Below, piece by piece: positions 52,935-60,935 of a stretch of DNA of 64,000 nucleotides (positions are counted from its first letter, which is position 1; each line of letters starts with the position of its first letter). The position numbers and the translations under genes were made by a program. Source of the DNA: Eubacterium limosum (lineage in GTDB: Bacteria; Bacillota; Clostridia; Eubacteriales; Eubacteriaceae). The stretch is taken from positions 1,922,001 through 1,986,000 of the forward strand of contig NZ_CP019962.1 of the NCBI RefSeq assembly GCF_000807675.2, in the 5' to 3' direction. The notes beneath the pieces are model-generated. The model saw nothing but the letters and a program-made list of their open reading frames with translations, had not been told where the DNA came from and did not search any database.

Positions 52935-53567
52935 GTGAAACGAAAAAAAGTCCGTGTCATTACAGCCGGTATCATTGGTATTATGCTAGCGGCGGTAGCT
53001 GGAACCTACGCGTTTTTAAACGCGACCACAAATGTGAAGGAAAATCTTTTCAGCCCTAAAAAAATTGTGAATATCACAGTCTTAGAACAAGACCCGGCTA
53101 GCGGCAGGGACCGGCAGGAGACTGGTGAAAAAACGCCGCAAAATTATGCAGCGATCCAGGGTGGCGCCACCGTCCCTAAAAAGGTATGGATTGAGAATTA
53201 TGATAACCCGGAGGGAAAGGTCACAGACGCTTATATCCGCGTCCGGCTGGTGCCCAGAATTGTCTTTGACAGCGATAACGCGGGAACCGGCATCAGCCTG
53301 GAGGGGCAGATAAGCTATAATTTTGCGGCGTCTGGCCCGGGAACGGCTGACAGCGGCTGGCAGCAGCAGGGCGACTATTTTTACTACAAAACGCCGGTAG
53401 CGCCAGGAGATACCACCACACAGCTGTTGGAGAGTGTTTTACTGGCTCCGGGATTTGTAATGCCCGAGGGATGTCATCTGGAAATACAGGTGCTGGCCGA
53501 CGCGCTGGACGCGGCGGATCTGGGCGCTGTAAAAGATACATGGGGTGCAGATATCCCCATTCAGTAA
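52935..53567 (+). CDS. TasA/camelysin-like SipW-dependent protein 1
   Basis: 210 residues, GTG start with GGAGGTG about 9 bases upstream. Signal VITAGIIGIMLAAVAGTYAF with a SipW-type cleavage region before LNATTNVKENLFSPKK. The mature domain is a beta-rich TasA/CalY-like fold (ENYDNPEGKVTDAYIRVRL, about 75-95). Such proteins assemble into biofilm fibres or decorate the cell surface. Most divergent of the three in this cluster. Confidence 0.75.
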   Translation: MKRKKVRVITAGIIGIMLAAVAGTYAFLNATTNVKENLFSPKKIVNITVLEQDPASGRDRQETGEKTPQNYAAIQGGATVPKKVWIENYDNPEGKVTDAYIRVRLVPRIVFDSDNAGTGISLEGQISYNFAASGPGTADSGWQQQGDYFYYKTPVAPGDTTTQLLESVLLAPGFVMPEGCHLEIQVLADALDAADLGAVKDTWGADIPIQ

Positions 53568-53612
53568 TGGCCGGTCGTTAGGAATGGCCTTAAAGTGAAA
53601 GAGAGGTTTAAA

Positions 53613-54248
53613 ATGAACAAAAAGAAATGGACAATTGGATTAAGTGCGATTGCACTGGCAGGGATTCTTGCCGTTGGCGGCGTGCTGGCCTGGCTGACCG
53701 CGCAGACAGCCACAAAGAAAAACACCTTTGTGGCGACGGCCGGCCTTTCAGGCGCCATACAGGAGGTTAACTGGGATGGGCTTGACTATGGTAACAACCC
53801 TGTAACCCCGCAGCCATCCCCCCTTGGCAGAGATATGGCAAAGGATATGCTGCCAGGCATGGTCATTCCCAAAAATCCACAGGTGAAAAACACCTCGCAA
53901 AAGGAGCCGGCCTATATCGCTGTCCGTCTGGATATAAGCTGTGACGGCGCGGAGGGCCAGGCAGCGCTGGACGCCGTCAGTGCGTTTGCAGACATCCGCT
54001 TTAACACCGGAGAATGGACAGCGCTGGGTACCTCAAAGGATGGGAAGGCAGTGGTCTATGTGTATAATACCGCAGTCGAAGCTGGAAGCGAAACCAGCGA
54101 TGTCTTTAAATCGGTAAACGTGCACGATAACGCGAACGCGGCGGACATTAAGGATTTCCAAATCGACGCGGCCGGTTACCTGGCACAGGTTCAGAGCGGC
54201 AAAACAGCGGCGGACTGCATTAAGGCAGCTTTTCCGGATTTAGTTTAG
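53613..54248 (+). CDS. TasA/camelysin-like SipW-dependent protein 2
   Basis: 211 residues; ATG 53613 chosen since GAGAGG lies before it, rejecting a GTG six codons upstream. Signal about 1-32 with GGVLAWLTAQTATKKNTF, the AWLT motif typical of SipW substrates. PGMVIPKNPQVKNTSQKEPAYIAVRL (split over about 89-114) is the conserved TasA/CalY-type segment leading into the beta core. Second of three paralogues. Confidence 0.82.
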   Translation: MNKKKWTIGLSAIALAGILAVGGVLAWLTAQTATKKNTFVATAGLSGAIQEVNWDGLDYGNNPVTPQPSPLGRDMAKDMLPGMVIPKNPQVKNTSQKEPAYIAVRLDISCDGAEGQAALDAVSAFADIRFNTGEWTALGTSKDGKAVVYVYNTAVEAGSETSDVFKSVNVHDNANAADIKDFQIDAAGYLAQVQSGKTAADCIKAAFPDLV

Positions 54249-54281
54249 CCATGAGTGCGAGTAACCTGAAAGGAGCGAAAC

Positions 54282-54842
54282 ATGAATAAAAAAAGAGCCA
54301 TCGGAATCACGGCTGTTCTGTGCACTGTGCTGTTAATCGCAGCTGGGACACTGGCGTGGTTCACAGATGCCAAGAAAACTGAAAATATTATCACCATGGG
54401 AAACGTGCGGATTGATCTGACCGAGCCGGAATGGAAAGCGCCAACAGGCGTTGTGCCCGGCGGCGTTTACCCCAAGGATCCAACAGTGATCAATACCGGT
54501 AAAAACAGTGCCTATGTACGCATCCGCCTGACCCACGACGAGGGGCTGAGCGACGCCCAGATGGATGACATTGAGCAGGCGCTGGAAATTCAGAAAGACT
54601 GGGTGAAATCAGAAGACGGCTGCTACTACTATCAGGCGGTTCTGCCAGTTGGGCAGAGCACGCCAGCACTGTTCACAGAGCTAAGCATCCCGGAAACCTG
54701 GGGAAATGAAATTGTGGACAAAACCTTTACAGTGAATGTGCAGGCAGAAGCGGTCCAGTCCGACCATTTTACACCCCACAGGACAGAGAGCGTCATTGAC
54801 GGCTGGGGAGACACGCATGTGGAGCCCTATCCGGGAGAATAA
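54282..54842 (+). CDS. TasA/camelysin-like SipW-dependent protein 3
   Basis: 186 residues. Signal about 1-27 with AAGTLAWFTDAKKTENII, the SipW-type AW[FL]TD cleavage context. PGGVYPKDPTVINTGKNSAYVRIRL (about 58-82) parallels the same segment in the preceding gene. AGGAG precedes the ATG. Third paralogue of the putative fibre operon. Confidence 0.82.
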   Translation: MNKKRAIGITAVLCTVLLIAAGTLAWFTDAKKTENIITMGNVRIDLTEPEWKAPTGVVPGGVYPKDPTVINTGKNSAYVRIRLTHDEGLSDAQMDDIEQALEIQKDWVKSEDGCYYYQAVLPVGQSTPALFTELSIPETWGNEIVDKTFTVNVQAEAVQSDHFTPHRTESVIDGWGDTHVEPYPGE

Positions 54843-54888
54843 ATGAACCTTAAAATAAGCCTGATTACCAGAGGAAAGGGGTGATTGA

Positions 54889-55605
54889 ATGAGTGTGATG
54901 ACATTTTCCAGAAAAGCAGCCGTTTTGCTTCTGGCGGTCCTGATCCTGCTGGCAATAAGCGGCGTGGGCGTCAGGGCTGAGAATGAGCGCAACGTCATTT
55001 ATGACGGTGAGGCTAAAAAAATTGTGAGCCTGCCAGACGATGATCTGTTCTTTAATTATAAGGAGCTGGTGCCCGGCGAGGTTCAGGAGCAGAGAATCTG
55101 GCTCAACAATAAGGACTTTAACAATGTGAAGATGTACCTGCACGCCGAGGCAGCGGAGGCGGAAGGTTTTGACACACCAGAAGAAAAAGCGCTTTCCGAC
55201 GAATTGTTAAACCGCCTGAGCCTGCATCTGGACCTGACAACCGCTGACGGAAACGTCCGGACCATCTATGACGGGCCGGCCTCCGGGCTGCCGGAAACCA
55301 GCGGCCAGGGGACCTTAAAGGATGATATTTTCATTGGCGAGTACACCAAAAATGACCAGGGAATTATCGACGCGACACTGACGGTTCCGGGGGATCTTGA
55401 GAATAAATACCAGGAAGCCCTGGGACGGGTGCACTGGGTCTTTATCTGTGATGTTGCGCAGAGTGGTTCAAAAACCGAGGGGTCTGGCGGCGCGCCGTCT
55501 ACAGGGCTGTTTGGACAGCTTGACAGTATGGGTGCTGCCTATCTGTTGGTTTTGCTGGCATTATTAAGCGTTTCAGGCGTTATGGTTAAACGAAAAAAAC
55601 GTTAA
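54889..55605 (+). CDS. Cell-wall/membrane-anchored surface protein with LPXTG-like tail
   Basis: 238 residues. Signal peptide about 1-30. The beta-rich middle part (VPGEVQEQRIWLNNKDFNNVKMYLHAE region, about 63-90) is similar in spirit to TasA-type chains but not assignable. C-terminal GGAPSTGLFGQ, then a hydrophobic helix and KRKKR make a sortase-type sorting signal. Likely anchors the fibre or adhesin to the wall. No sortase gene is in the window. Last gene of the operon. Confidence 0.8.
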   Translation: MSVMTFSRKAAVLLLAVLILLAISGVGVRAENERNVIYDGEAKKIVSLPDDDLFFNYKELVPGEVQEQRIWLNNKDFNNVKMYLHAEAAEAEGFDTPEEKALSDELLNRLSLHLDLTTADGNVRTIYDGPASGLPETSGQGTLKDDIFIGEYTKNDQGIIDATLTVPGDLENKYQEALGRVHWVFICDVAQSGSKTEGSGGAPSTGLFGQLDSMGAAYLLVLLALLSVSGVMVKRKKR

Positions 55606-55810
55606 AAAAGCGCGCGAGAGATGGCCGGAATGCTTCAGTGGAGCGGAGCAGGCTGGCCGTCTGAAGAGATTGGAGAAAGACTGGTGGAAAGGGCCAGTGG
55701 AAATAAAAGGTTTTGTAGATGTGTGAACAGCTCACGGGAGAGTGAAGTGAGCATTTAAAAAAGGAATGATCCAGGGAAAGCGCCATTTCCCGGCTGTCAC
55801 AGGGCAGCAG
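55606..55810. other. Intergenic region after the surface operon
   Basis: About 200 bases. A 45-codon frame starting at 55620 lacks a clear ribosome site and shows no family resemblance; I see no gene here. Confidence 0.5.
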
Positions 55811-55845
55811 GAGAGGATGCGGCAAGACGCCGCATCCTCTCTTTT
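55811..55845 (+). terminator. Terminator of the surface-protein operon
   Basis: Perfect 13-bp stem (55811-55823 with 55829-55841), 5-nt loop, T4. GATRYGGC family, convergent with the aminopeptidase gene. Confidence 0.8.
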
Positions 55846-55858
55846 GGCATAGGGGTGT

Positions 55859-57169
55859 CTATTCAACCACATACCGCCCGTCGCCCTCGCACCGGATTGG
55901 GGTTTCATAAAAATATTTTAACGCTTTTACAAGGTGTTCAGTGTCTCTTGCGCCGCCGGTTTCGTAGGGGGAGTGCATGGCCAGCTGGGCCAGGCCAATG
56001 TCTACAGTGTTCATGGGGGTGTGGGTGCTTGCGATATTGCCAAGGGTGGAGCCGCCGGCCATATCGGACCGGTTGACATAGTTCTGGACTGGGACGCCGG
56101 CCTTTTGACAGATGGCCCTGAAAATGCCGGCGGAGACCGCGTCGGTGGTATATTTCTGGTTGGCGCTGTGCTTGATGACAATGCCCTCGTTCATGTAAGG
56201 GCGGTTGGTGTCGTCCGTTTTTTCCGGGAAATTGGGGTGGACAGCGTGGGCGTTGTCGGCGGAGACCATAAAGCTGCCGGCCATGGCGCGGAAGGTATCC
56301 TCCCGGGTGCCTCCGGTGGCTTCTACGATGCGGGCCAGGGTGTCCTTCAGGAAGGTGGAGCCAGCGCCCTGCTTGGTGCCGCTGCCCACCTCCTCGTTGT
56401 CAAAGACGCAGTGCACCGCCACGTTTCGCGGGTGGACCGCGGCCAGAAAGCCTTTCAGCGATGCAAAGGCGCACTGGAGGTCATCCAGCCGCGGGGTGGA
56501 GATAAAATCATGGTTCGCGCCCCAGATGCGGCCAGGGTCCCGGTTATAAAGGAACAGCTCCGCGCCGGTGATGTCCGCTCCGGCCACACCGGCAGCCTCT
56601 GCCACAAGCTCTATAAGCCGCCCCCTGGAAGCGCCGTCGCCCACAAGGGGCAGCATATCCTTCTGGATGTTATATTCATGGCCGCTGCCAGACTTGCGGT
56701 CCATGTGAATGGCGAGGTTTGGAATGAGGAACAGGTCCTGGTCCAGGTTCACCAGGCGGGTAAAGATCTGGCTGCTGTGCTTAACGACCACCCGTCCGGC
56801 CGCGGACAGGGGCCGGTCCAGCCAGGGCGCGCGGAGCATGCCGCCATAGCCCTCCACGTTCAGCTTGGTGTAGTGGTCCTCCACGGTAATCTCGGGGTTA
56901 TCCTTGATTTTAAAGGACGGAGAGTCGCCGTGGCTGGCGACAATCTGAAAGCCGGTATAGGCCCCCTCCGGAATTCTGAAGCCGATGAGAGCCGAGGCAT
57001 TGCGGGTGACGTAGTAGCCTCGGCCAGGCGCCAGCTGCCAGGCGCTGCTCTCTTCCAGCGGGATAAAGCCTGCTTCTGCAAGCTGGGCTTTCATGGTGTC
57101 CACCGCGTGAAAGACGGTGGGGCTTTTTCCAATAAAGGATAACAGTTCGTGATTTAATGGTTCGTTCAT
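55859..57169 (-). CDS. apeB: M18-family aminopeptidase
   Basis: 436-residue dinuclear zinc aminopeptidase (aspartyl aminopeptidase-like). Metal-binding and catalytic motifs: IVASHGDSPSFKIK (about 92-105), FDNEEVGSGTKQGAGS (about 256-271), SADNAHAVHPNFPEK and a C-terminal MHSPYETGGARDTEHL. GGAGG precedes the ATG. It starts 15 bases after the permease stop, so permease and peptidase form a minus-strand operon for peptide and amino-acid use. A 402-codon plus-strand frame over it is a shadow. Confidence 0.94.
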   Translation of the reverse strand: MNEPLNHELLSFIGKSPTVFHAVDTMKAQLAEAGFIPLEESSAWQLAPGRGYYVTRNASALIGFRIPEGAYTGFQIVASHGDSPSFKIKDNPEITVEDHYTKLNVEGYGGMLRAPWLDRPLSAAGRVVVKHSSQIFTRLVNLDQDLFLIPNLAIHMDRKSGSGHEYNIQKDMLPLVGDGASRGRLIELVAEAAGVAGADITGAELFLYNRDPGRIWGANHDFISTPRLDDLQCAFASLKGFLAAVHPRNVAVHCVFDNEEVGSGTKQGAGSTFLKDTLARIVEATGGTREDTFRAMAGSFMVSADNAHAVHPNFPEKTDDTNRPYMNEGIVIKHSANQKYTTDAVSAGIFRAICQKAGVPVQNYVNRSDMAGGSTLGNIASTHTPMNTVDIGLAQLAMHSPYETGGARDTEHLVKALKYFYETPIRCEGDGRYVVE

Positions 57170-57184
57170 GGTGACCTCCTTGTT

Positions 57185-58615
57185 TTACGACAGATCCCTG
57201 GCGTTCTGATGTTTTGCGATGTAGGGCATGATAAAGCCCAGCAGAACCAGCACAACCGGGGTCAGAATGTTTAAGATCAGCTCAAAGGGCTCATCGGAAT
57301 AGATGCCGCCAATGCAGGCAATGGCGGTGACGATAAAGCACCAGGCGCCAAAAATGATGCCGACGGTTTTATTCTTGACAAAGTGATAGGCTGACGGGAA
57401 CGCATTGCCGGCTTTTTTCAGGGCGATATAGGCCACAAACACCCACAGGTACCGCAGCGGCATACAGACCGAGTTCACCTTGACCAGCCATCGGACCAGC
57501 TCGTCTACGCTGCCAATGCCAAAGGCCGGCACCACAATGAGAATCCCCACAATGACTAAGACCATTTTATGGCCCTTAGTGTAAGCGCCGTACTTGTTCT
57601 GGACAAACAGCGATTTGGGGATGTACTCCTTATCCGCGCTGCCCAGTAAAATGCACAGCGGTGCATCAATGGAGAGGATCATGACCGTAAACTGACTGAT
57701 GGCGTTGGTGAGGGCAAAGGCGATGACAAAAACGTTGCCCACGTGGTAGTATTCGCCAAGAGTGGCAAAGGCATAGTAAGCGCCGTTGGTCATCAGGTCT
57801 TTGGGGATATTGTTCGAGTCAAACATCATGCCCATAGCAATCGTACCCAAAACGGCGCAGACGCAAACCATGACCGCCAGGGCGATCATCCCGGTCGAGA
57901 AATCCTTTGACGGGTTTTTCATCCGGTTGACATAGGGGGACAGCTTTTCGCAGCCGCCCACGGCAAAAATGAGGATGGACAGGCCGGTGAAAAATTTCAA
58001 ATCAAAGGTGGGCATAAAGGTCTGGAGCGACCAGTCGATCTGAAGGGTTTTGGCGCCGGTGATGGCCGGAGCGGCCATCATGAGCAGAATGTAGAGGATG
58101 GACATGACAAAGGAGGCCATACCAGCCACAGAGGCCAGCTTCTTGAGGATGCTGAGCCCTCTGGAGGCCAGCGCCAGAGCGACCAGGAAAATGGCCAGCC
58201 CGGCAAACTGCATGACAAGGGGGTTCATGTCACTGATGCGCGCGTCCTGGAAGATGGCCCAGCTGCTCGCGATCATCACCGAGTTTGGCTTCTGGGAAAT
58301 GTAGGGCATGTGCACTACCCAGTAAGTCCAGCCTGCGTAGTAGGCCATGCGCGGCCCAATGGTCTGCATGATCCAAGAGCTCACGCCGCCCTCAGCGTCT
58401 TTGAAGGCAGACCCCAGCTCCCCAACCATGAGGGCGTAGGGCACAAAATACAGGGCGAAAATGATGATCCAGGCCACAATGGCCTTTAAACCATTGTATT
58501 CCGAAAAGCCGTTGATGACATTCCCGAAGCCCCAGACAGCTGTGAAGGCCATGAGCGCCAGGGTGTACCAGCTCATTCTCTTTTCAACAGGTTGCGTCTC
58601 GAGTTGATTTTTCAT
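57185..58615 (-). CDS. APC-superfamily amino acid permease (YjeM-like)
   Basis: 476 residues, about 12 transmembrane helices; N-terminal region TALMAFTAVWGFGNVINGFS-like helix-break glycines typical of APC transporters, and GGVSSWIMQTIGP. Substrate cannot be told from sequence; glutamate-type or other amino acids are possible. AGGAG precedes the ATG. First gene of the operon with apeB; the 214-base region upstream is shared with the divergent diguanylate cyclase gene. Confidence 0.85.
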   Translation of the reverse strand: MKNQLETQPVEKRMSWYTLALMAFTAVWGFGNVINGFSEYNGLKAIVAWIIIFALYFVPYALMVGELGSAFKDAEGGVSSWIMQTIGPRMAYYAGWTYWVVHMPYISQKPNSVMIASSWAIFQDARISDMNPLVMQFAGLAIFLVALALASRGLSILKKLASVAGMASFVMSILYILLMMAAPAITGAKTLQIDWSLQTFMPTFDLKFFTGLSILIFAVGGCEKLSPYVNRMKNPSKDFSTGMIALAVMVCVCAVLGTIAMGMMFDSNNIPKDLMTNGAYYAFATLGEYYHVGNVFVIAFALTNAISQFTVMILSIDAPLCILLGSADKEYIPKSLFVQNKYGAYTKGHKMVLVIVGILIVVPAFGIGSVDELVRWLVKVNSVCMPLRYLWVFVAYIALKKAGNAFPSAYHFVKNKTVGIIFGAWCFIVTAIACIGGIYSDEPFELILNILTPVVLVLLGFIMPYIAKHQNARDLS

Positions 58616-58829
58616 AAAGAATACTCCTTTTTATGCAATTATATAACTTGGATTCCTTGTCTATTATGCAAGACCTGAAGGAAAAGGTCAAGAAAAAAGT
58701 AAAAAAATAAATGTAAAGGGTTTGAGGCCGTTAAAACCCTGTCAATCTGAGGTGCTTTTGAGGATTTTGGTTTGTTATAATATATAATTGGTCAAGTACA
58801 GTTAAAAAAATAGCAGGGAGTCCTTTTTA

Positions 58830-60002
58830 ATGAAAAAGAAAATCGTGTTTAAAACAAATGTCATGATCTGCGGTGTGGCCGCGGTGGCTTTTTTGTTGGC
58901 CACAGCGCTTAGTGGGTACGCAGGCTTTATGGCAGCTAAGGTAGATAGCGGGCAGGCCGCCGACGTGTTGGAAATGCATGGGCTGGCTGTAGCGGCAGGC
59001 CTGCTGTCCGTTGTGTTGGCAGTGACCCTGACGGTGCTCATACACACAGTCTACAGCTACAACCGACAGGTCATCACTTTGGCGCAAAACTGGGCCCGGG
59101 AGCACCAGACACTGTTTGAGAAAGCCACCAAGGAGCTTTACGATGATATCTATGAGCTCAATGTGACCAGGGACCGGCCAGCCAACCGCGCGACAGAGGA
59201 TTATTTTGAGAGCCTGGGCGTTCCCAATGGCGCACCCTTCAGCGCGGCACTGGCCCTAGTGGCCGAGAAACAGATTAAGAAGGAGTTCCGCCAAGGCTAT
59301 CTCGATACCTTTTTACCCGAAAACGTCCTGCGCGCCTATGAGAAGGGCCGGGAAATGCTGAGCTATGAGTTTATGATCTCCCAGGACGGCGAACATTACT
59401 ACTGGATGCGCATCACTGCACGGATCGTGAGGTGGGAGAGCGACGGCAGTCTGCATATGCTCACTTACCGTCAGAACATCGATGCCGAGAAACGGCGGGA
59501 GCGGGAAATCCAGAAGCTGGTTCAGACCGATGAGATGACCGGCCTACTCACCAAAACGGCCACCGAGCGGCGGATCAGCCAGATGCTGAGGGAGGACCAA
59601 GTCTGTTTTTATGCTTTCTTTATACTGGATATTGATGATTTTAAGCAGGTGAACGACCAGTATGGCCACGCCTTTGGCGATGAAATCATCAGGAATTTTA
59701 CCCAGACACTGAGCCGGCAGTTCCGGAAGAATGACATTATCGGGCGTATAGGCGGGGACGAATTTGTGGTTTTTGTCCAAGCGCCAGACCAGGACTGGGC
59801 CAGGGCAAAGGCACGCCAGCTTGTGACTGCCCTGAACAAGCCCTGCCTTTCGGGCGACAGAAGCTGGCATATCTCCGCCAGCCTGGGGGTCGCCTTTTCC
59901 AGCGCCCGGGGCAATGACTACACCAATTTTTATAAAACCGCCGACAGAGCTTTGTACGCTACCAAGGAACGAGGAAAGAACAGCTTCACGTTTTATGAAT
60001 AG
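58830..60002 (+). CDS. Membrane-bound diguanylate cyclase (PAS-GGDEF)
   Basis: 390 residues making c-di-GMP. Two transmembrane helices (about 9-35 and 48-72) with a short external loop, a PAS-like domain (about 115-215, YWMRITARIVRWESDG), then GGDEF domain (about 225-390) with TDEMTGLLTK, intact active site GGDEF, and an RxxD inhibitory site (RKND) five residues before it, so product feedback is expected. An extended -10 (TGTTATAAT, about 58770-58778) lies upstream. c-di-GMP commonly controls surface fibres, so a link to the operon at 50353-55605 is possible but unproven. Confidence 0.93.
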   Translation: MKKKIVFKTNVMICGVAAVAFLLATALSGYAGFMAAKVDSGQAADVLEMHGLAVAAGLLSVVLAVTLTVLIHTVYSYNRQVITLAQNWAREHQTLFEKATKELYDDIYELNVTRDRPANRATEDYFESLGVPNGAPFSAALALVAEKQIKKEFRQGYLDTFLPENVLRAYEKGREMLSYEFMISQDGEHYYWMRITARIVRWESDGSLHMLTYRQNIDAEKRREREIQKLVQTDEMTGLLTKTATERRISQMLREDQVCFYAFFILDIDDFKQVNDQYGHAFGDEIIRNFTQTLSRQFRKNDIIGRIGGDEFVVFVQAPDQDWARAKARQLVTALNKPCLSGDRSWHISASLGVAFSSARGNDYTNFYKTADRALYATKERGKNSFTFYE

Positions 60003-60088
60003 AAGGCAAAAAATGCCCCAGCCGTGTTGCGTGGCAGGCACCCCCTACTAATGACCGGAGCAGAATTTGAAAAGACAGGTGTATGGGG

Positions 60089-60510
60089 CTACGGCCTTTC
60101 CAACAGGTAATTGTGACAGGCTCTCCGGCCAGCCGCATAGGCTCTGGTGATGGGGATAATGGTGCTGTCCGCCATGCATCTGCTATCGCCGGCGACGGTT
60201 AGGATATGCTGCATATTGACCACGTAGGATGCTGAGGTCTGCATAAAGCGCCCATCCTTGAGCAAGGGCTCGATAAAACGGCTAAAGGGCAGCCGCTACG
60301 TTTTGCTCTCGATGATCCGGCCGTCTGTCAGACCGCAAAAAAGTGGTGTTTGTAGGATTCCACATAAGTAATCTGATAAAAAGAAATGGTCTGTTTGCCC
60401 TCCTTTGTCCACATGAGCAGGCGACCCACACTCAGTCTGTCCAGCTCTGGCATGGGGATATCGAGCAGGTAGATGTCAAAATGTCCGTTTCTTTCAGGCG
60501 TCTCCAGCAT
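60089..60510 (-). pseudogene. Broken LytTR-family response regulator
   Basis: Minus-strand frame from 60510 encodes a receiver piece (FDIYLLDIPMPELDRLSVG) fused directly to the start of a LytTR domain (TISFYQITYVESYKHHFF), an internal deletion of roughly 70 residues. After a frameshift near 60328 another frame continues with TDGRIIESKT, a stop codon, then RLPFSRFIEPLLKDGRFMQ and SASYVVNMQHILTV, ending at 60089. Together these follow the LytTR order. Deletion, frameshift and internal stop mean it is dead. Confidence 0.75.
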
Positions 60511-60584
60511 TCACTCTCATCTCCTGGAGATTTTGATTTGATTCTATCAAAAAACAGACAGTCAGATAGCCAAAAGCGCCTTAA

Positions 60585-60863
60585 ACAAGGGATGGCGTTC
60601 GCTGTGAAAGACGCAACGCTGAAGTAGGCAACATTGAGAATTACTGGCACCTGTACGGCCACGCTGCGGATTTGTACTGCCCAGGGGTACCCTATGGTGA
60701 GGTGGCCGCTGTTGCACGCGCCCACGGGCTTGGCGTCATCGAGTACCCTTACCAGCAGTTCGACCATGTGGAAATCTGGCTGCAAAGCGGAGAAAAGGGC
60801 TATTTGTACGGTTTGATTGCATGTTGTTTAGAAGCGGTTATAATAAAAGACAAGATCACTTAG
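60585..60863 (+). pseudogene. Fragment of an M15 (D-Ala-D-Ala carboxypeptidase/endolysin-like) peptidase gene
   Basis: In the frame of 60603 the translation reads GVRCERRNAEVGNIENYW, then HLYGHAADLYCPGVPYGEVA and ending GVIEYPYQQFDHVEIW. The pattern RNxxVG...HxxGxAAD...HV[DE]I matches the zinc-ligand layout of M15_3 peptidoglycan hydrolases. A stop codon sits at 60582-60584 and there is no start or N-terminal domain, so this is a remnant, perhaps of a prophage lysin or autolysin. Confidence 0.65.
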
Positions 60864-60935
60864 AAGCGTTGATTTTAAAGCCTAAGTATGGTAAAGTATG
60901 CATAAAACATGACAGATTTTAGACTGGAGGAATCT

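Larger units (their letters stand above)
60003..60935. other. Decayed region with two gene remnants
   Basis: No intact gene. It contains a broken LytTR regulator (minus, 60089-60510) and the 3' part of an M15 peptidase gene (plus, 60585-60863), then the AI-2E permease leader with GGAGG at 60924-60928. Confidence 0.7.

Noticed and set aside
55620-55757. 45-codon open frame after the surface operon
   Set aside because: No convincing ribosome site, no recognisable composition, and it lies ahead of the operon terminator.
55934-57142. 402-codon plus-strand open frame
   Set aside because: It is fully antisense to the aminopeptidase gene, which has clear catalytic motifs; the frame has repetitive Gly/Val/His composition typical of a GC-driven shadow.
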